A stretch of 64,000 nucleotides of DNA, taken from contig NZ_QUET01000018.1 of NCBI RefSeq assembly GCF_003478445.1, positions 18,626 to 82,625 of the forward strand. The letters are read 5' to 3'. Each line of letters opens with the position of its first letter. Positions within the stretch are counted from its first letter, which is position 1. The position numbers and the translations under genes are program-made. The DNA comes from Roseburia sp. AM59-24XD. GTDB taxonomy: Bacteria > Bacillota > Clostridia > Lachnospirales > Lachnospiraceae. Under the pieces are notes generated by a model. The model was not told the origin of the DNA and did not search any database. It saw only the letters and a list, made by a program, of their open reading frames with translations. Positions 1 to 8,920 of the stretch are shown here, in pieces.

Positions 1-2
1 TC

Positions 3-791
3 CATGGGTATTCACAGAATATGACTCTGGTAACCTGCAGACGGGGAGAACCGCTTTTGATGGAACCTGTGTTTTATCCTGATATACTTCCGGATATTCC
101 GTTGCAGGGGGAAGAACCGGCACATGATATTTTTGTACCATTGTATCTGAATCAGCGTACAGTTGGTTATCTGTGGATATCGACGGATTATTGTATGCAG
201 GAAACACCTATGGTATATGCAATGTTGACGGTTATGAACAGCTCGGTTATTGATCTGTGTCTGTTGAAGGAGAAGGATTCTCTGGTAGAAAAGCTGGACA
301 GCATGTATGTGCGTGACGAGTTGACCAAGCTTTATAATCGTTTTGGCATGAGACGTTATGTGGAGAAGATCCTGCAGGTAGCAAAACGCGATGGAAAGCA
401 CATTATGTGTATTGAGATGGATCTGGATGGTTTGAAGCGGATCAATGATACCTATGGTCATGATGCGGGAGACAATGCCATTGTGCAGATTGCCAATGCG
501 ATGCGTCAGGCATCAGAGCGCAGAGAGGTCTGTATACGAAGCGGTGGCGATGAATTTCTGGTATTTGGAATTGCCGAAAAGGAAAGTGATGCAAGATCAT
601 TTATCCGCAGAGTGGAGGATTGTCTTGATGAGTATAACAGCCGGAATCAGTGGCCGTATCAGGTTGCGTGCAGTTGTGGATATTATGTACGCCGTGCCAG
701 TGAGATCAATTCTCTTGAGGAGATGGTGACAGAGGCAGATAAGCTTCTTTATATGGTCAAGGCAAGAAGGCGGACGACACGGACGTCATAA
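3..791 (+). CDS. GGDEF-domain diguanylate cyclase, 5'-partial
   Basis: Likely synthesises the second messenger cyclic di-GMP from two GTP. The reading frame is open from the left edge of the window, so the true start lies outside; an internal ATG at 21 is probably not the start. After a sensor-like stretch of about 90 residues comes a short helical linker and then a complete GGDEF domain that begins near the DELTKLYNRFGMRRYV motif. The active-site signature is SGGDEFLVF and the metal-binding DLDGLKRINDTYGHDAGD segment is intact. I do not see the RxxD inhibitory site in its usual place just before GGDEF. The nature of the missing N-terminus is unknown. The gene is followed by a strong terminator at 850-892. 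Confidence 0.9.
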   Translation, partial: HGYSQNMTLVTCRRGEPLLMEPVFYPDILPDIPLQGEEPAHDIFVPLYLNQRTVGYLWISTDYCMQETPMVYAMLTVMNSSVIDLCLLKEKDSLVEKLDSMYVRDELTKLYNRFGMRRYVEKILQVAKRDGKHIMCIEMDLDGLKRINDTYGHDAGDNAIVQIANAMRQASERREVCIRSGGDEFLVFGIAEKESDARSFIRRVEDCLDEYNSRNQWPYQVACSCGYYVRRASEINSLEEMVTEADKLLYMVKARRRTTRTS

Positions 792-849
792 GTCGCTATC
801 ATGTCTGTTTCGCGGACAGAGAAAGCAGAACTTTAATGTATATAAAAGG

Positions 850-892
850 CCCCCGCAGACGTGACAGAATGTGTCACCGGTCTGCGGGGCTT
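850..892. terminator. Bidirectional intrinsic terminator between convergent genes
   Basis: An 11-bp GC-rich stem (GCCCCGCAGAC with GTCTGCGGGGC) continues inward as a second stem (GTGACA with TGTCAC). It sits between the GGDEF gene and the convergent leucine-rich-repeat gene. The T-tract is weak on the plus strand (TTGTAT). Confidence 0.75.
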
Positions 893-943
893 GTATCATT
901 TAATTATCCATGAAGACAACCGGTTTGATTGGTATGTATCAGA

Positions 944-1873
944 CTAGTATACATAAATCTTAAGCTTGGAAGCTTTTGCTTTGACAAGAAGGGAGCGGTA
1001 AGCGGATTTCTTACCGGATGGAACAACAACGTAGCAGCCACTCTTGACATAGCGGAATGCGTTACTGTTGATCTTTGTGATCTTTTTGGAGTTGATGATA
1101 ACGGCTTTTAATTTCTTGCAGTTTTGGAATGCCTTTTCGCCGATAAATGTTGTTTTGGCAGGAATCGTAACCTTGCGCAGGGCAGAACATCCGGCAAAGG
1201 CATATTTTTTGATTGTTGTTACACCGCTTCCGATTGTGACGGAGGTTAAGGATGTCATCCCCTGGAAGGCATATTTTCCGATGTAGGTGACATTTTTGCC
1301 AACTTTGACGGAAGTCAGAGCCTTGTTGTTTTTAAAGGATTTTTCGTTGATTCCCGTAACGAGGTAGCTGGTACCCTGCCATGTAACACTTGCAGGAATT
1401 GTAAGGCTGGTTTTAAGCTTGCCTTCTGCACTAAGTCCACGGACTTTAACCGTTGCTTTGGCAGTTCCGTCTGCGACAGCGGTAACACTGTAGATGTAGT
1501 TGCCTGTTGTGAAACGATCACCAACCTTTAATGCTGCATTTGTTGTGATACCTGCCGGCGTTGTGGTTGTTACAACTGCCGGCGGAGTTGCTGTTGCAGC
1601 CGGTGTGATCTTGGGCGGCTGTGTTGTTGCGGTACTTTCCGGCGTCTTTGTCTCCTCGGGTGTGTCTGTGACATCCGGTGTCTTGGTGGCTTCGGATGTT
1701 TCCTGCGGTGCATCGGTGACATCAGGAGTGTCAATACCACTGCCGGAGGTAATACTTGCTACAACTGTAGAACCATCATTTTCCGCGGCTGTCTGGTTTG
1801 GCAGGCTGCTGATCCCTGCACCGGAGATAACCAGTGCGGCACTTAACATCATTGCGATTACTTTTTTCTTCAT
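944..1873 (-). CDS. Secreted leucine-rich-repeat (BspA-type) surface protein
   Basis: A secreted protein of 309 residues, probably displayed on or released from the cell surface. The start at 1873 is chosen because the minus strand has GGAGG six bases upstream and the protein then begins with a typical signal peptide (MKKKVIAMMLSAALVISGAG). Residues about 35-110 are a Thr/Pro-rich spacer with repeated TPDVT and PEET units. The C-terminal part holds BspA-like repeats of the type TSVKVGKNVTYIGKYAFQGM, LTSVTIGSGVTTIKKYAF and LRKVTIPAKTTFIGEKAF. Such proteins in gut Firmicutes are often adhesins, but the ligand here cannot be read from the sequence. It diverges from the GH5 gene, with about 190 bp between them. 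Confidence 0.85.
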   Translation of the reverse strand: MKKKVIAMMLSAALVISGAGISSLPNQTAAENDGSTVVASITSGSGIDTPDVTDAPQETSEATKTPDVTDTPEETKTPESTATTQPPKITPAATATPPAVVTTTTPAGITTNAALKVGDRFTTGNYIYSVTAVADGTAKATVKVRGLSAEGKLKTSLTIPASVTWQGTSYLVTGINEKSFKNNKALTSVKVGKNVTYIGKYAFQGMTSLTSVTIGSGVTTIKKYAFAGCSALRKVTIPAKTTFIGEKAFQNCKKLKAVIINSKKITKINSNAFRYVKSGCYVVVPSGKKSAYRSLLVKAKASKLKIYVY

Positions 1874-2010
1874 TTGAATCCCTCCAATTTCTTTTTGATG
1901 TTGCATATCTTAACAGGCAGATAAGTCATTTTTCGGACAAAATTATGGCAGATCCGGCTCAATTTTTTGTCAGAAAAATGACAAAGCATCTAGGAATATT
2001 TCGGTTAGTT

Positions 2011-2019
2011 TGGTATAAT
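2011..2019 (+). promoter_or_regulatory. Extended -10 promoter of the GH5 gene
   Basis: TGGTATAAT matches the extended -10 form (TGnTATAAT), 42 bases before the ATG at 2062. No good -35 hexamer is seen at the right distance, as expected for an extended -10 promoter. Confidence 0.6.
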
Positions 2020-2061
2020 TACATATGTAGTGCAAATCGAATCATTATGAAGGAGGTAACT

Positions 2062-4629
2062 ATGAAGAAGCGATTTATGGGGAAATGGTTTTCCTTCGCT
2101 TTAGTTCTGGCGATGCTTATATCCCTGATGGGGAACTCAGGCGCACAGGCAGCTAAGGCACCGAAGATCAGCAAGAAATCAGTTACCGTTACGGCTGGAA
2201 AGTCAGCCACGGTAACAATTAAGAACAAGCCTTCAGGGGCGAAGATCACCTGGAAGACGAAAAACGCGAAGATTGCCACTGTTAAGAACGGCAAGATCAA
2301 GGGCGTGAAGGCAGGAAAGACGACAGTCACTGCCCGGGTTGTTTACAAAAAGGGCAAAAAGAAGATTACAAAGAATTTTCAGGTAAAAGTAACCGTGAAA
2401 GCAGCGAAAAACGCTGCGACACAGGTTCCGGCGACACAGGCTCCGGCAACACAGGCTCCGGCAGCATCTGCACCTGCCCCGGCTGCACCGACTGTGGCAC
2501 CGTCCGCTTCCACTGCACCGGTTGTAACTCCTGTTCCGACAAAGGCACCGCTTCAGTCGAGAACACCGGGTCCTTCCTATGGAGTGAATGAGTCCAATCT
2601 GACGGACGAGCATACATCTGCCAACGGCATTACCACAAAGGATAATGGTCTCATGAGAAGAAATCTTACTGCGCAGGATATCACACCTGTCATGGGGCTT
2701 GGCTGGAATGTCGGAAACTCTCTGGAGCAGACGCTTGCAAAGAGCTGCACCGCTCTTTCCGCAGAGGAGCAGGCAAAGCTGACGGACGAGCAGTGGGTAA
2801 CCGGTTACGAGACCAATGCAGATAATGTAGTATCCACACAGAAGCTTTTCGACGGACTGAAAACATACGGCATCAACACCGTCCGTATTCCGATCGCCTG
2901 GACTAATATGATGCAGGTAGTCAAGCAACCGGACGGAAGCAATTATTATAAGATCAACGATGCATACTTTAACCGTGTTGAGGAGGTTATGAACTACTGT
3001 CTCAACAATGAGATGTATGTCATCATCAATATCCATTGGGACAACGGCTGGTGGGGCATGTTCGGAGATAAGGATCCGGCAGTCCGCGCAGAGGCATGGA
3101 AGAAATACGAGGACATGTGGACACAGATCGCAAACCGCTATCAGGAGTATTCTGATCATGTGATCTTCGAGGGCGGCAATGAGGAATTGGGCGAACGTCT
3201 CAATGATGACTGGACCGGCGGAAGCAAGCAGACCGGTACACTCACACTTGAGGAGACCTACGAGGTTGCAAATAAGATCAACCAGACCTTCGTCAACATT
3301 ATCCGCGAGTGCGGTATTAATATGGACGGAACGACCAACAACAATTACGATCGTTTCCTTCTGATCCCGGGTTATGACACAAACCTGCATCAGACCTGTG
3401 GAGACAAGTATTCCGATAAGGTTAAGAAAAATAACGACAAATTAACCTTCACAATGCCGGAGGATGTTAGTGACAACGGAATCAGCAAACTGTTTGTTTC
3501 CATTCATTACTATGATCCTCTCGGATGGGGAATTGCAAAGTCCTCTTCCTCAAGCTATGAGACACCAAAGGGAACCTCTAATTTCAAGGATACCTGGGGT
3601 TCTGAGGAAGATTATGCGGCAATGCAGGAGGATTTCGATGCAGTCAATACCGCTTTTACCGAGAAGGGCTACGGCGTGATCTTTGGTGAGTTTGGTGTTG
3701 TATCTGTTAACAAAGACGGCATTGCAGATTATTTCCGCCAGTTCTTCAAGAGCTGCCGGCAGTATGGCATGGTTCCGGTTATGTGGGATGAGGGAACATA
3801 TGTAGACCGCTCCGGTACCGGCAATAAGAAAAAGGCATATTTTGTCTATGATGATATTGGACAGGTATTTGCAGAGATCACAGGATCGACTCCGAGCATC
3901 TCAGCCGATGCACTGAAGCTTACAACACACACAGGTATCCCGGAGAATCCGGTATCTGCCAATCAGGATCCACTTGTTGTTGCAACCTGGGACGGTGATT
4001 TTATGAGAAATACAACCACCTCTGCTTCTGTTGATCTTAATGAGATCCGCGGCGTATTCGGAGAACAGTTTATCGGACAGTATAACGGTCAGGAGGTCGG
4101 AGGCTACTGGAATGCGGGAACCACGACCATCAATGATAAATTTGAGGGACTTACCCTGGAAACATCATGCTCAAAGGAATGGTGGCATGCACATTACCAG
4201 TTGAGTGACTGGAGCAAGATTGAGAAGCCATGCGTGCGTATCACCATGCACAATGACGATATCAGTCAGTCTGCAGACCTTCAGCTTGTTTACACCGATC
4301 CGTCGATCATTGTCAATGAGAACGGTGCGGCATGGCGTTATGAGAAGGACTTTGCACAGGTTATCTATGAGACCGATGAGAATGGCAAGGTTAAGACAGA
4401 TGACAAAGAGCGTGCAATCGTGAAGAGAGATGCCGATGGAAATATGGTATTAGCAGATACCGCATGGATCGGTAAGGTATTAAATCTTGATAAGAATGCG
4501 CTGGAGGCATATCCGGTACTTCTTCTTACTACGAATAATTACCTTGGCGTTGATTTCGTCAAGGTTGAGATCTGCGACGCTGCATACAATGCAGACGGTA
4601 CACCGTTTACGGAGGAAGCAGACAACTAA
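2062..4629 (+). CDS. Secreted GH5 endo-beta-glucanase with Ig-like domain
   Basis: Likely a secreted cellulase or related beta-glucanase of 855 residues. The ATG at 2062 has a perfect AGGAGG and is followed by a signal peptide ending near GAQAA. Residues about 33-110 are a Lys-rich bacterial Ig-like (BIG_2) domain, then an Ala/Pro/Thr linker to about 170. The GH5 catalytic domain follows: GWNVGNSLEQT, NTVRIPIAW, NIHWDNGWWG, proton donor E374 in GGNEE, SIHYYDP, nucleophile E543 in IFGEFG, and MWDEG. The last 200 residues form a Trp-rich beta domain that may bind carbohydrate; I do not recognise its family. Family-level knowledge gives beta-1,4-glycan hydrolysis; the exact substrate is inference. 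Confidence 0.92.
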   Translation: MKKRFMGKWFSFALVLAMLISLMGNSGAQAAKAPKISKKSVTVTAGKSATVTIKNKPSGAKITWKTKNAKIATVKNGKIKGVKAGKTTVTARVVYKKGKKKITKNFQVKVTVKAAKNAATQVPATQAPATQAPAASAPAPAAPTVAPSASTAPVVTPVPTKAPLQSRTPGPSYGVNESNLTDEHTSANGITTKDNGLMRRNLTAQDITPVMGLGWNVGNSLEQTLAKSCTALSAEEQAKLTDEQWVTGYETNADNVVSTQKLFDGLKTYGINTVRIPIAWTNMMQVVKQPDGSNYYKINDAYFNRVEEVMNYCLNNEMYVIINIHWDNGWWGMFGDKDPAVRAEAWKKYEDMWTQIANRYQEYSDHVIFEGGNEELGERLNDDWTGGSKQTGTLTLEETYEVANKINQTFVNIIRECGINMDGTTNNNYDRFLLIPGYDTNLHQTCGDKYSDKVKKNNDKLTFTMPEDVSDNGISKLFVSIHYYDPLGWGIAKSSSSSYETPKGTSNFKDTWGSEEDYAAMQEDFDAVNTAFTEKGYGVIFGEFGVVSVNKDGIADYFRQFFKSCRQYGMVPVMWDEGTYVDRSGTGNKKKAYFVYDDIGQVFAEITGSTPSISADALKLTTHTGIPENPVSANQDPLVVATWDGDFMRNTTTSASVDLNEIRGVFGEQFIGQYNGQEVGGYWNAGTTTINDKFEGLTLETSCSKEWWHAHYQLSDWSKIEKPCVRITMHNDDISQSADLQLVYTDPSIIVNENGAAWRYEKDFAQVIYETDENGKVKTDDKERAIVKRDADGNMVLADTAWIGKVLNLDKNALEAYPVLLLTTNNYLGVDFVKVEICDAAYNADGTPFTEEADN

Positions 4630-4673
4630 TATTGTGACGGCACAGGTGTTTCATATACAGTGATCACACTAAC

Positions 4674-4724
4674 AAAACCCGGTATTTTGAAAGGAAAAGT
4701 TCTTTTCGGAATACCGGGTTTTTA
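4674..4724 (+). terminator. Intrinsic terminator after the GH5 gene
   Basis: AAACCCGGTATT pairs with AATACCGGGTTT followed by TT. The loop contains a smaller A/T-rich stem. Confidence 0.8.
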
Positions 4725-4819
4725 TGATTTGACATACGTTAAAAAGAAAAAAAGCGAAAATTTGTCAGAATTGTGTCAAAATTTAAGAATTATTTAAAGA
4801 TATTGAAACGATTGTATGG

Positions 4820-4837
4820 TACTCTAAGCGTAGAGTA
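4820..4837. promoter_or_regulatory. Perfect 7-bp inverted repeat, candidate operator of the ABC operon
   Basis: TACTCTA-agcg-TAGAGTA lies about 60 bp before the TTG start of the ABC ATPase, in an A/T-rich leader. A possible -35 (TTGAAA) sits at 4803-4808. Symmetry and position suggest a repressor site; no regulator is encoded directly next to it. Confidence 0.4.
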
Positions 4838-4897
4838 TGTATTATCAGGAAGCTTATGGAGTAATACATGCACAGTTTTGGGAAAGGAGGGGGAACC

Positions 4898-5620
4898 TTG
4901 GAGAAACCGGAAACAGAAAATAAAGGGGAACCGCGCAAGTGCGTTATTGATGTCAAAGACCTGTATAAAATCTATCCGATCGGCAAGAATGAGGTGCGTG
5001 CGCTGAATGGTGTAAGTTTCCAGGTGTATGAGGGAGAGTTTTGTGCCATTGTCGGTGCATCGGGCTCCGGTAAGTCTACATTGCTGAATATGCTTGCAGG
5101 ACTGGAGAAGCCTACCAAAGGTCAGATCATGGTGGCAGGTGAGCGGATCGACAAGTACAAGGAGAACAGACTCGTACAGTTTCGCAGGGAGAAGATTGGA
5201 TTTATTTTTCAGTCCTTCAATCTGATCCCGACCATGAACGCGGTCGAGAATGTGGCATTACCGCTGGTATTTCGTGGCGTTTCCAAAAGCGTCCGCATGA
5301 AGCGTGCCGGAAAGATGATCGATCTGGTCGGACTGAAGAAGTACCGTCTGCATAAGCCGAACCAGATGTCCGGCGGACAGCAGCAGCGTGTCGGTATGGC
5401 AAGAGCACTGGTGCTTAATCCGAGCATTGTATTTGCGGATGAGCCGACAGGAAATCTGGATTCCAAGACATCGGCAGAGATGATGGAACTGATGCGCCAT
5501 GTGCTCAGTGAACACAACAAAACTCTTGTTATGGTTACACATGACAATGATCTGGCGGCACTTGCCGACAGACAGATTCGGATCAAGGATGGCAAGATCG
5601 TCGAGAATGTACAGGATTGA
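4898..5620 (+). CDS. ABC transporter ATPase (MacB/LolD-type)
   Basis: Nucleotide-binding subunit (240 aa) of an ABC machine, partner of the permease at 7466. A TTG start is chosen because AAAGGAGGGG stands 4-5 bases before it; the ATG 30 bases upstream has no such site. Visible motifs are Walker A GASGSGKST, the Q-loop FIFQSFNLIPTMNAVENV, signature MSGGQQQRVGMARAL, Walker B IVFADEPTG and the switch His in MVTHD. The FNLIPTMNAVENV segment and overall form are typical of the MacB/LolD branch that powers extracytoplasmic work rather than membrane-spanning import. It is the first of three tightly packed genes. Confidence 0.9.
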   Translation: MEKPETENKGEPRKCVIDVKDLYKIYPIGKNEVRALNGVSFQVYEGEFCAIVGASGSGKSTLLNMLAGLEKPTKGQIMVAGERIDKYKENRLVQFRREKIGFIFQSFNLIPTMNAVENVALPLVFRGVSKSVRMKRAGKMIDLVGLKKYRLHKPNQMSGGQQQRVGMARALVLNPSIVFADEPTGNLDSKTSAEMMELMRHVLSEHNKTLVMVTHDNDLAALADRQIRIKDGKIVENVQD

Positions 5621-5637
5621 TGAAAAGGGGAATCTGA

Positions 5638-7479
5638 ATGATCCAGAAAATGGAGGATAACATTTTGAAAAAGAAAAAATTATTACTGGCAGTGCTTCTT
5701 AGCCTGGCAATGGTGACGAGCGTGGTGCCTGGACAGAATCTGAAAACAGCGTGGGCTGCAGGTGAGGGGGATGAACAGGGAAACACCGGTAGTCTGGTGG
5801 GTGATGACGGTATGCAGAGCGAGGTTATAAACGGCAATGCGGCAGACATCAGCTTTTCCAATGTAAGCGTATCCGGCAGTAAGGCAGGCGGTAAGGTGAA
5901 TGTATCCTTTACCGTGACCGGTAACAGGAACAGCAAAAAGCACTATGATATAGAGAATATTGAGAAGATATATCCGGTATTAAATGACAGCTTTCCGTTT
6001 GTTATGGATAACGAAGCGTACCGTGTGACAAACGGCAGCGGCAATTCAGTCAGCTGCAGCTATACCTTCCGGGCAAAGGATAATCTGGACACAGCATACT
6101 ATATGGCTGGCTTTACGGTAGTGTATACCAGAAAGGCTGTCGATGGAAGCCAGACAGCGTATGACAGTGAGTACAGCCTCAATAAAAATATCAGCGTCAA
6201 GCTGACAGGAAAACCAAAAGCAACCGAGAAGCCGGATGTGAAACAGGATGCGAAGGATGCAGACATTTCCCTGAAAATGCGCAATACTCCATATGGTGTT
6301 TACGGAGGAAGCTGTGCGGTATCGTTTGTGGCAAGCAGTAAGAAATATGCAATCAAGAGCGTTGTTCCGGTGATCGACAACAACTTCCCGTTTGCAAGTA
6401 CCACCGACGCTTATAAGGTGATCCGTTCTGCAGGCACGAGGAATTTATCCTGCAGCTACAATTTCAAGGTGAAGAATAACGTATCCACAGGATATCAGGG
6501 TGTGGTATTCCGGATCGGTTATCTGAAGAACGGTCAGGCAGTGACCGAGGATAAGACCGTCAATATAGAGCTGAAGGGAAAGACACAGAAGAACAAAGCC
6601 GACAAAGGTAAGAAGAGCACACCTCGCGTGATGGTATCCGGTTTTACGACGGATGTGAAACAGGTGCGTCCAAACGGAAAGTTTCTTCTGACATTAGAGC
6701 TTCGTAACAATGCAAGCCAGGCAGTACATAATATCAAGCTGACTATGTCTACGGAGAACGGCGAGTTTCTGCCACTGAGTGGTGCAAGTACAGCATATCT
6801 GGACAGCATCGCCGCCAAGTCTGCGGCAAAGGTTTCCTTCTGGATGAAGGCGGCAGCCGGCTTAAGCTCCAAATCTTATCAGGTAACCGTAAAGACAGAG
6901 TATGAAGATGGCAGAGCAAACGGCTATAATGCAGAGGATCATGTTTCTATCCCTGTCGTACAGAAGGATCGTATCAGTCTGACAGATGTGGTTCCGCCGG
7001 ATATGCTCAGTGTAGGCGGCACAGGAGATCTGTCCTTCTCTATCAATAACCTTGGCGGAAGTGCGCTGAACAATGTATCTGTAATCTGTAAAGGAAAGGA
7101 AATCTCCTGTGAGAAATCCTTTGTTGGTAACATTGCAGCCGGAGCAACCGGTTATGCTACTGTGACGCTGAATGGTGATCAGGCAACCGCGGATGACAGT
7201 GACGGCACATGCACGATCATCGTAAAGTATGAGAATGCTTCCGGTGAGACGAAGAAATATACCGAAAAGACAAATGTATATGTAACTGAAGAGATGGACG
7301 ATGCAGATATTCCGGCAGGGGATACAGAGGATGTACAGGCAAAGAAGGGGATTCCGCTTGCTGCAAAGATTGCCATTGGCGTGGCGGCAGTTATTGTGAT
7401 TATCGTCATTGTTCGGGTGATCGTGAAGAAAAGACGCAAGAAAAAAGAAGAGGAGTTGATGGACGATGAGCTTCTATGA
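5638..7479 (+). CDS. Membrane-anchored COG1361/CARDB-like surface protein
   Basis: A 613-residue protein with a Lys-rich signal peptide, a long extracellular beta-rich region and a C-terminal anchor: one hydrophobic helix near residues 577-597 followed by KKRRKKKEEE on the cytoplasmic side. The outer region holds two related early domains (both with a PVxDxxFPF motif and a SCSYxFxxKxN motif), then two CARDB-like domains, a layout seen in COG1361-type proteins. ATG 5638 follows AAAGGGG; a TTG at 5665 with GGAGG is an alternative start giving a cleaner signal peptide. It sits between an ABC ATPase and its permease, overlapping the latter by 14 bases, so it probably serves as the extracellular partner of that transporter, in the place MacA holds in MacAB. 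Confidence 0.75.
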   Translation: MIQKMEDNILKKKKLLLAVLLSLAMVTSVVPGQNLKTAWAAGEGDEQGNTGSLVGDDGMQSEVINGNAADISFSNVSVSGSKAGGKVNVSFTVTGNRNSKKHYDIENIEKIYPVLNDSFPFVMDNEAYRVTNGSGNSVSCSYTFRAKDNLDTAYYMAGFTVVYTRKAVDGSQTAYDSEYSLNKNISVKLTGKPKATEKPDVKQDAKDADISLKMRNTPYGVYGGSCAVSFVASSKKYAIKSVVPVIDNNFPFASTTDAYKVIRSAGTRNLSCSYNFKVKNNVSTGYQGVVFRIGYLKNGQAVTEDKTVNIELKGKTQKNKADKGKKSTPRVMVSGFTTDVKQVRPNGKFLLTLELRNNASQAVHNIKLTMSTENGEFLPLSGASTAYLDSIAAKSAAKVSFWMKAAAGLSSKSYQVTVKTEYEDGRANGYNAEDHVSIPVVQKDRISLTDVVPPDMLSVGGTGDLSFSINNLGGSALNNVSVICKGKEISCEKSFVGNIAAGATGYATVTLNGDQATADDSDGTCTIIVKYENASGETKKYTEKTNVYVTEEMDDADIPAGDTEDVQAKKGIPLAAKIAIGVAAVIVIIVIVRVIVKKRRKKKEEELMDDELL

Positions 7480-8899
7480 TCTTATGACCATGAGCATGGG
7501 GAATCTGTGGCGCAGAAAGCTGCGTACCGTTCTTACCGTGCTCGGCGTACTGATCGGAACGACTTCCATCGTGGCGATGCTCTCTCTGGCATTTGGTATG
7601 AAGCAGATGATCATGGATGAGTATGCAAGTATGGGGTCGGTGACACAGATTATGATCAGCGGCGGCGGAGGCGGGGATATGGATTCCTCGTCGAGTCAGA
7701 CAGATACCTCCACGATGCTGACAGAGACAAACATGCAGATGTTTCAGGATATGGAGCATGTCAAAAATGTCCTTCCGCAGCTTTCCTTTGATGGCAATAT
7801 GCAGAGCGGACGTTATTCCGGTTATGGAAATCTGATCGGTGTAGATCAGAGTATTCTTGATTCCCAGGAGTTAGAGAAGGGAGATATCCCACAGAAGGGA
7901 AGCGCCGGTACGCTTCAGGTGATCGCAGGCAATCAGATCCTGACCGGGTTTGGATATGTTCAGGGAGACGAGTATGTGGATTATTACTCTACCGGAGAGC
8001 TCCCGAATATTGATCTGATGACACAGATCAGAGTACTTCAGGTATATAACGAGCAGGCAGAAACTGACGTTGACATGCAGACAGATAACGGAGACAGTAC
8101 AGGGGATGACTCCTCCGATGGAGGCAATACAGACAGTACAGGGGACGATGCTGTGGCACAGCCGGTTGAGGATAACTCTATGCTGAACTTCCGGATCAAG
8201 GTGGCAGGGATTCTTGCAGGAGGTGTTGACGAGTACAATACCTACAGTAACAGTCTGTTAGTGAATATCGACGATCTGAAAAGTTATCTGACGAAGAACT
8301 TTGGAAAGGGCAATATTCCGGGACAGCCAAAGCCGAATGGCAAACCGATGAACGAGTGGGTTTATAGCACTCTGGTCGTTGATGTGGATGATGCATCCAA
8401 TGTAGACAGTGTTATGAAGGATATTCAGGATATGGGCTTTAGTGCCAGCAGTAACAAGGATCTGCTCGATTCTGCACAGAAGAATCTGCAGATCGTAGAG
8501 CTGGTACTGGGCGGAATCGGTATGGTGGCATTTCTGGTAGCAGCGATCGGTATTGCCAATACAATGATGATGTCAACATACGAGAGAACGAAAGAAATCG
8601 GTGTTATGAAGGTACTTGGCTGTGACATGCGTGATATCCAGAAGCTGTTTCTGGCAGAAGCAGGATTTATCGGACTGATCGGAGGTATTGTCGGACTTGG
8701 ACTGACTTGTGGCGTCTCGGCGCTGATCAATCATTTTGCGGTGTCGATGGGAGGCATGAAGGGTAATATATCCGTTATTCCATGGTGGCTTGCACTGGCA
8801 GCAGTGGCATTTTCTACCCTGATGGGAATGGTTGCCGGATATTTTCCGGCACGCCGTGCCATGAAGCTGAGTCCGCTGGCGGCGATCCATACTGAGTAA
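7466..8899 (+). CDS. ABC transporter permease, MacB/FtsX family
   Basis: Membrane subunit (477 aa) with the MacB-like topology: one N-terminal helix after LRTVLTVLGVLIGTTSIVAML, a large extracytoplasmic domain at residues about 45-335, then three C-terminal helices. The extracytoplasmic domain has a Gly/Ser/Asp-rich insert with two DSTGDD repeats. The C-terminal half carries the family hallmark TYERTKEIGVMKVLGC and ends PARRAMKLSPLAAIHTE. Family members use ATP on the inside to drive conformational change outside, for toxin or peptide efflux or envelope stress. The overlap with the preceding gene and close spacing indicate one operon with the ATPase at 4898. Confidence 0.9.
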   Translation: MSFYDLMTMSMGNLWRRKLRTVLTVLGVLIGTTSIVAMLSLAFGMKQMIMDEYASMGSVTQIMISGGGGGDMDSSSSQTDTSTMLTETNMQMFQDMEHVKNVLPQLSFDGNMQSGRYSGYGNLIGVDQSILDSQELEKGDIPQKGSAGTLQVIAGNQILTGFGYVQGDEYVDYYSTGELPNIDLMTQIRVLQVYNEQAETDVDMQTDNGDSTGDDSSDGGNTDSTGDDAVAQPVEDNSMLNFRIKVAGILAGGVDEYNTYSNSLLVNIDDLKSYLTKNFGKGNIPGQPKPNGKPMNEWVYSTLVVDVDDASNVDSVMKDIQDMGFSASSNKDLLDSAQKNLQIVELVLGGIGMVAFLVAAIGIANTMMMSTYERTKEIGVMKVLGCDMRDIQKLFLAEAGFIGLIGGIVGLGLTCGVSALINHFAVSMGGMKGNISVIPWWLALAAVAFSTLMGMVAGYFPARRAMKLSPLAAIHTE

Positions 8900-8920
8900 G
8901 GAAAGCTGTTGTGGGCGGGG

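Noticed and set aside
2233..3390. A 385-codon open frame on the minus strand inside the GH5 gene
   Set aside because: It is a shadow of the plus-strand gene: no ribosome site, Cys/Leu/Arg-rich translation without any family pattern. The same holds for 13250-14380, 14411-15364 and 21207-22274.
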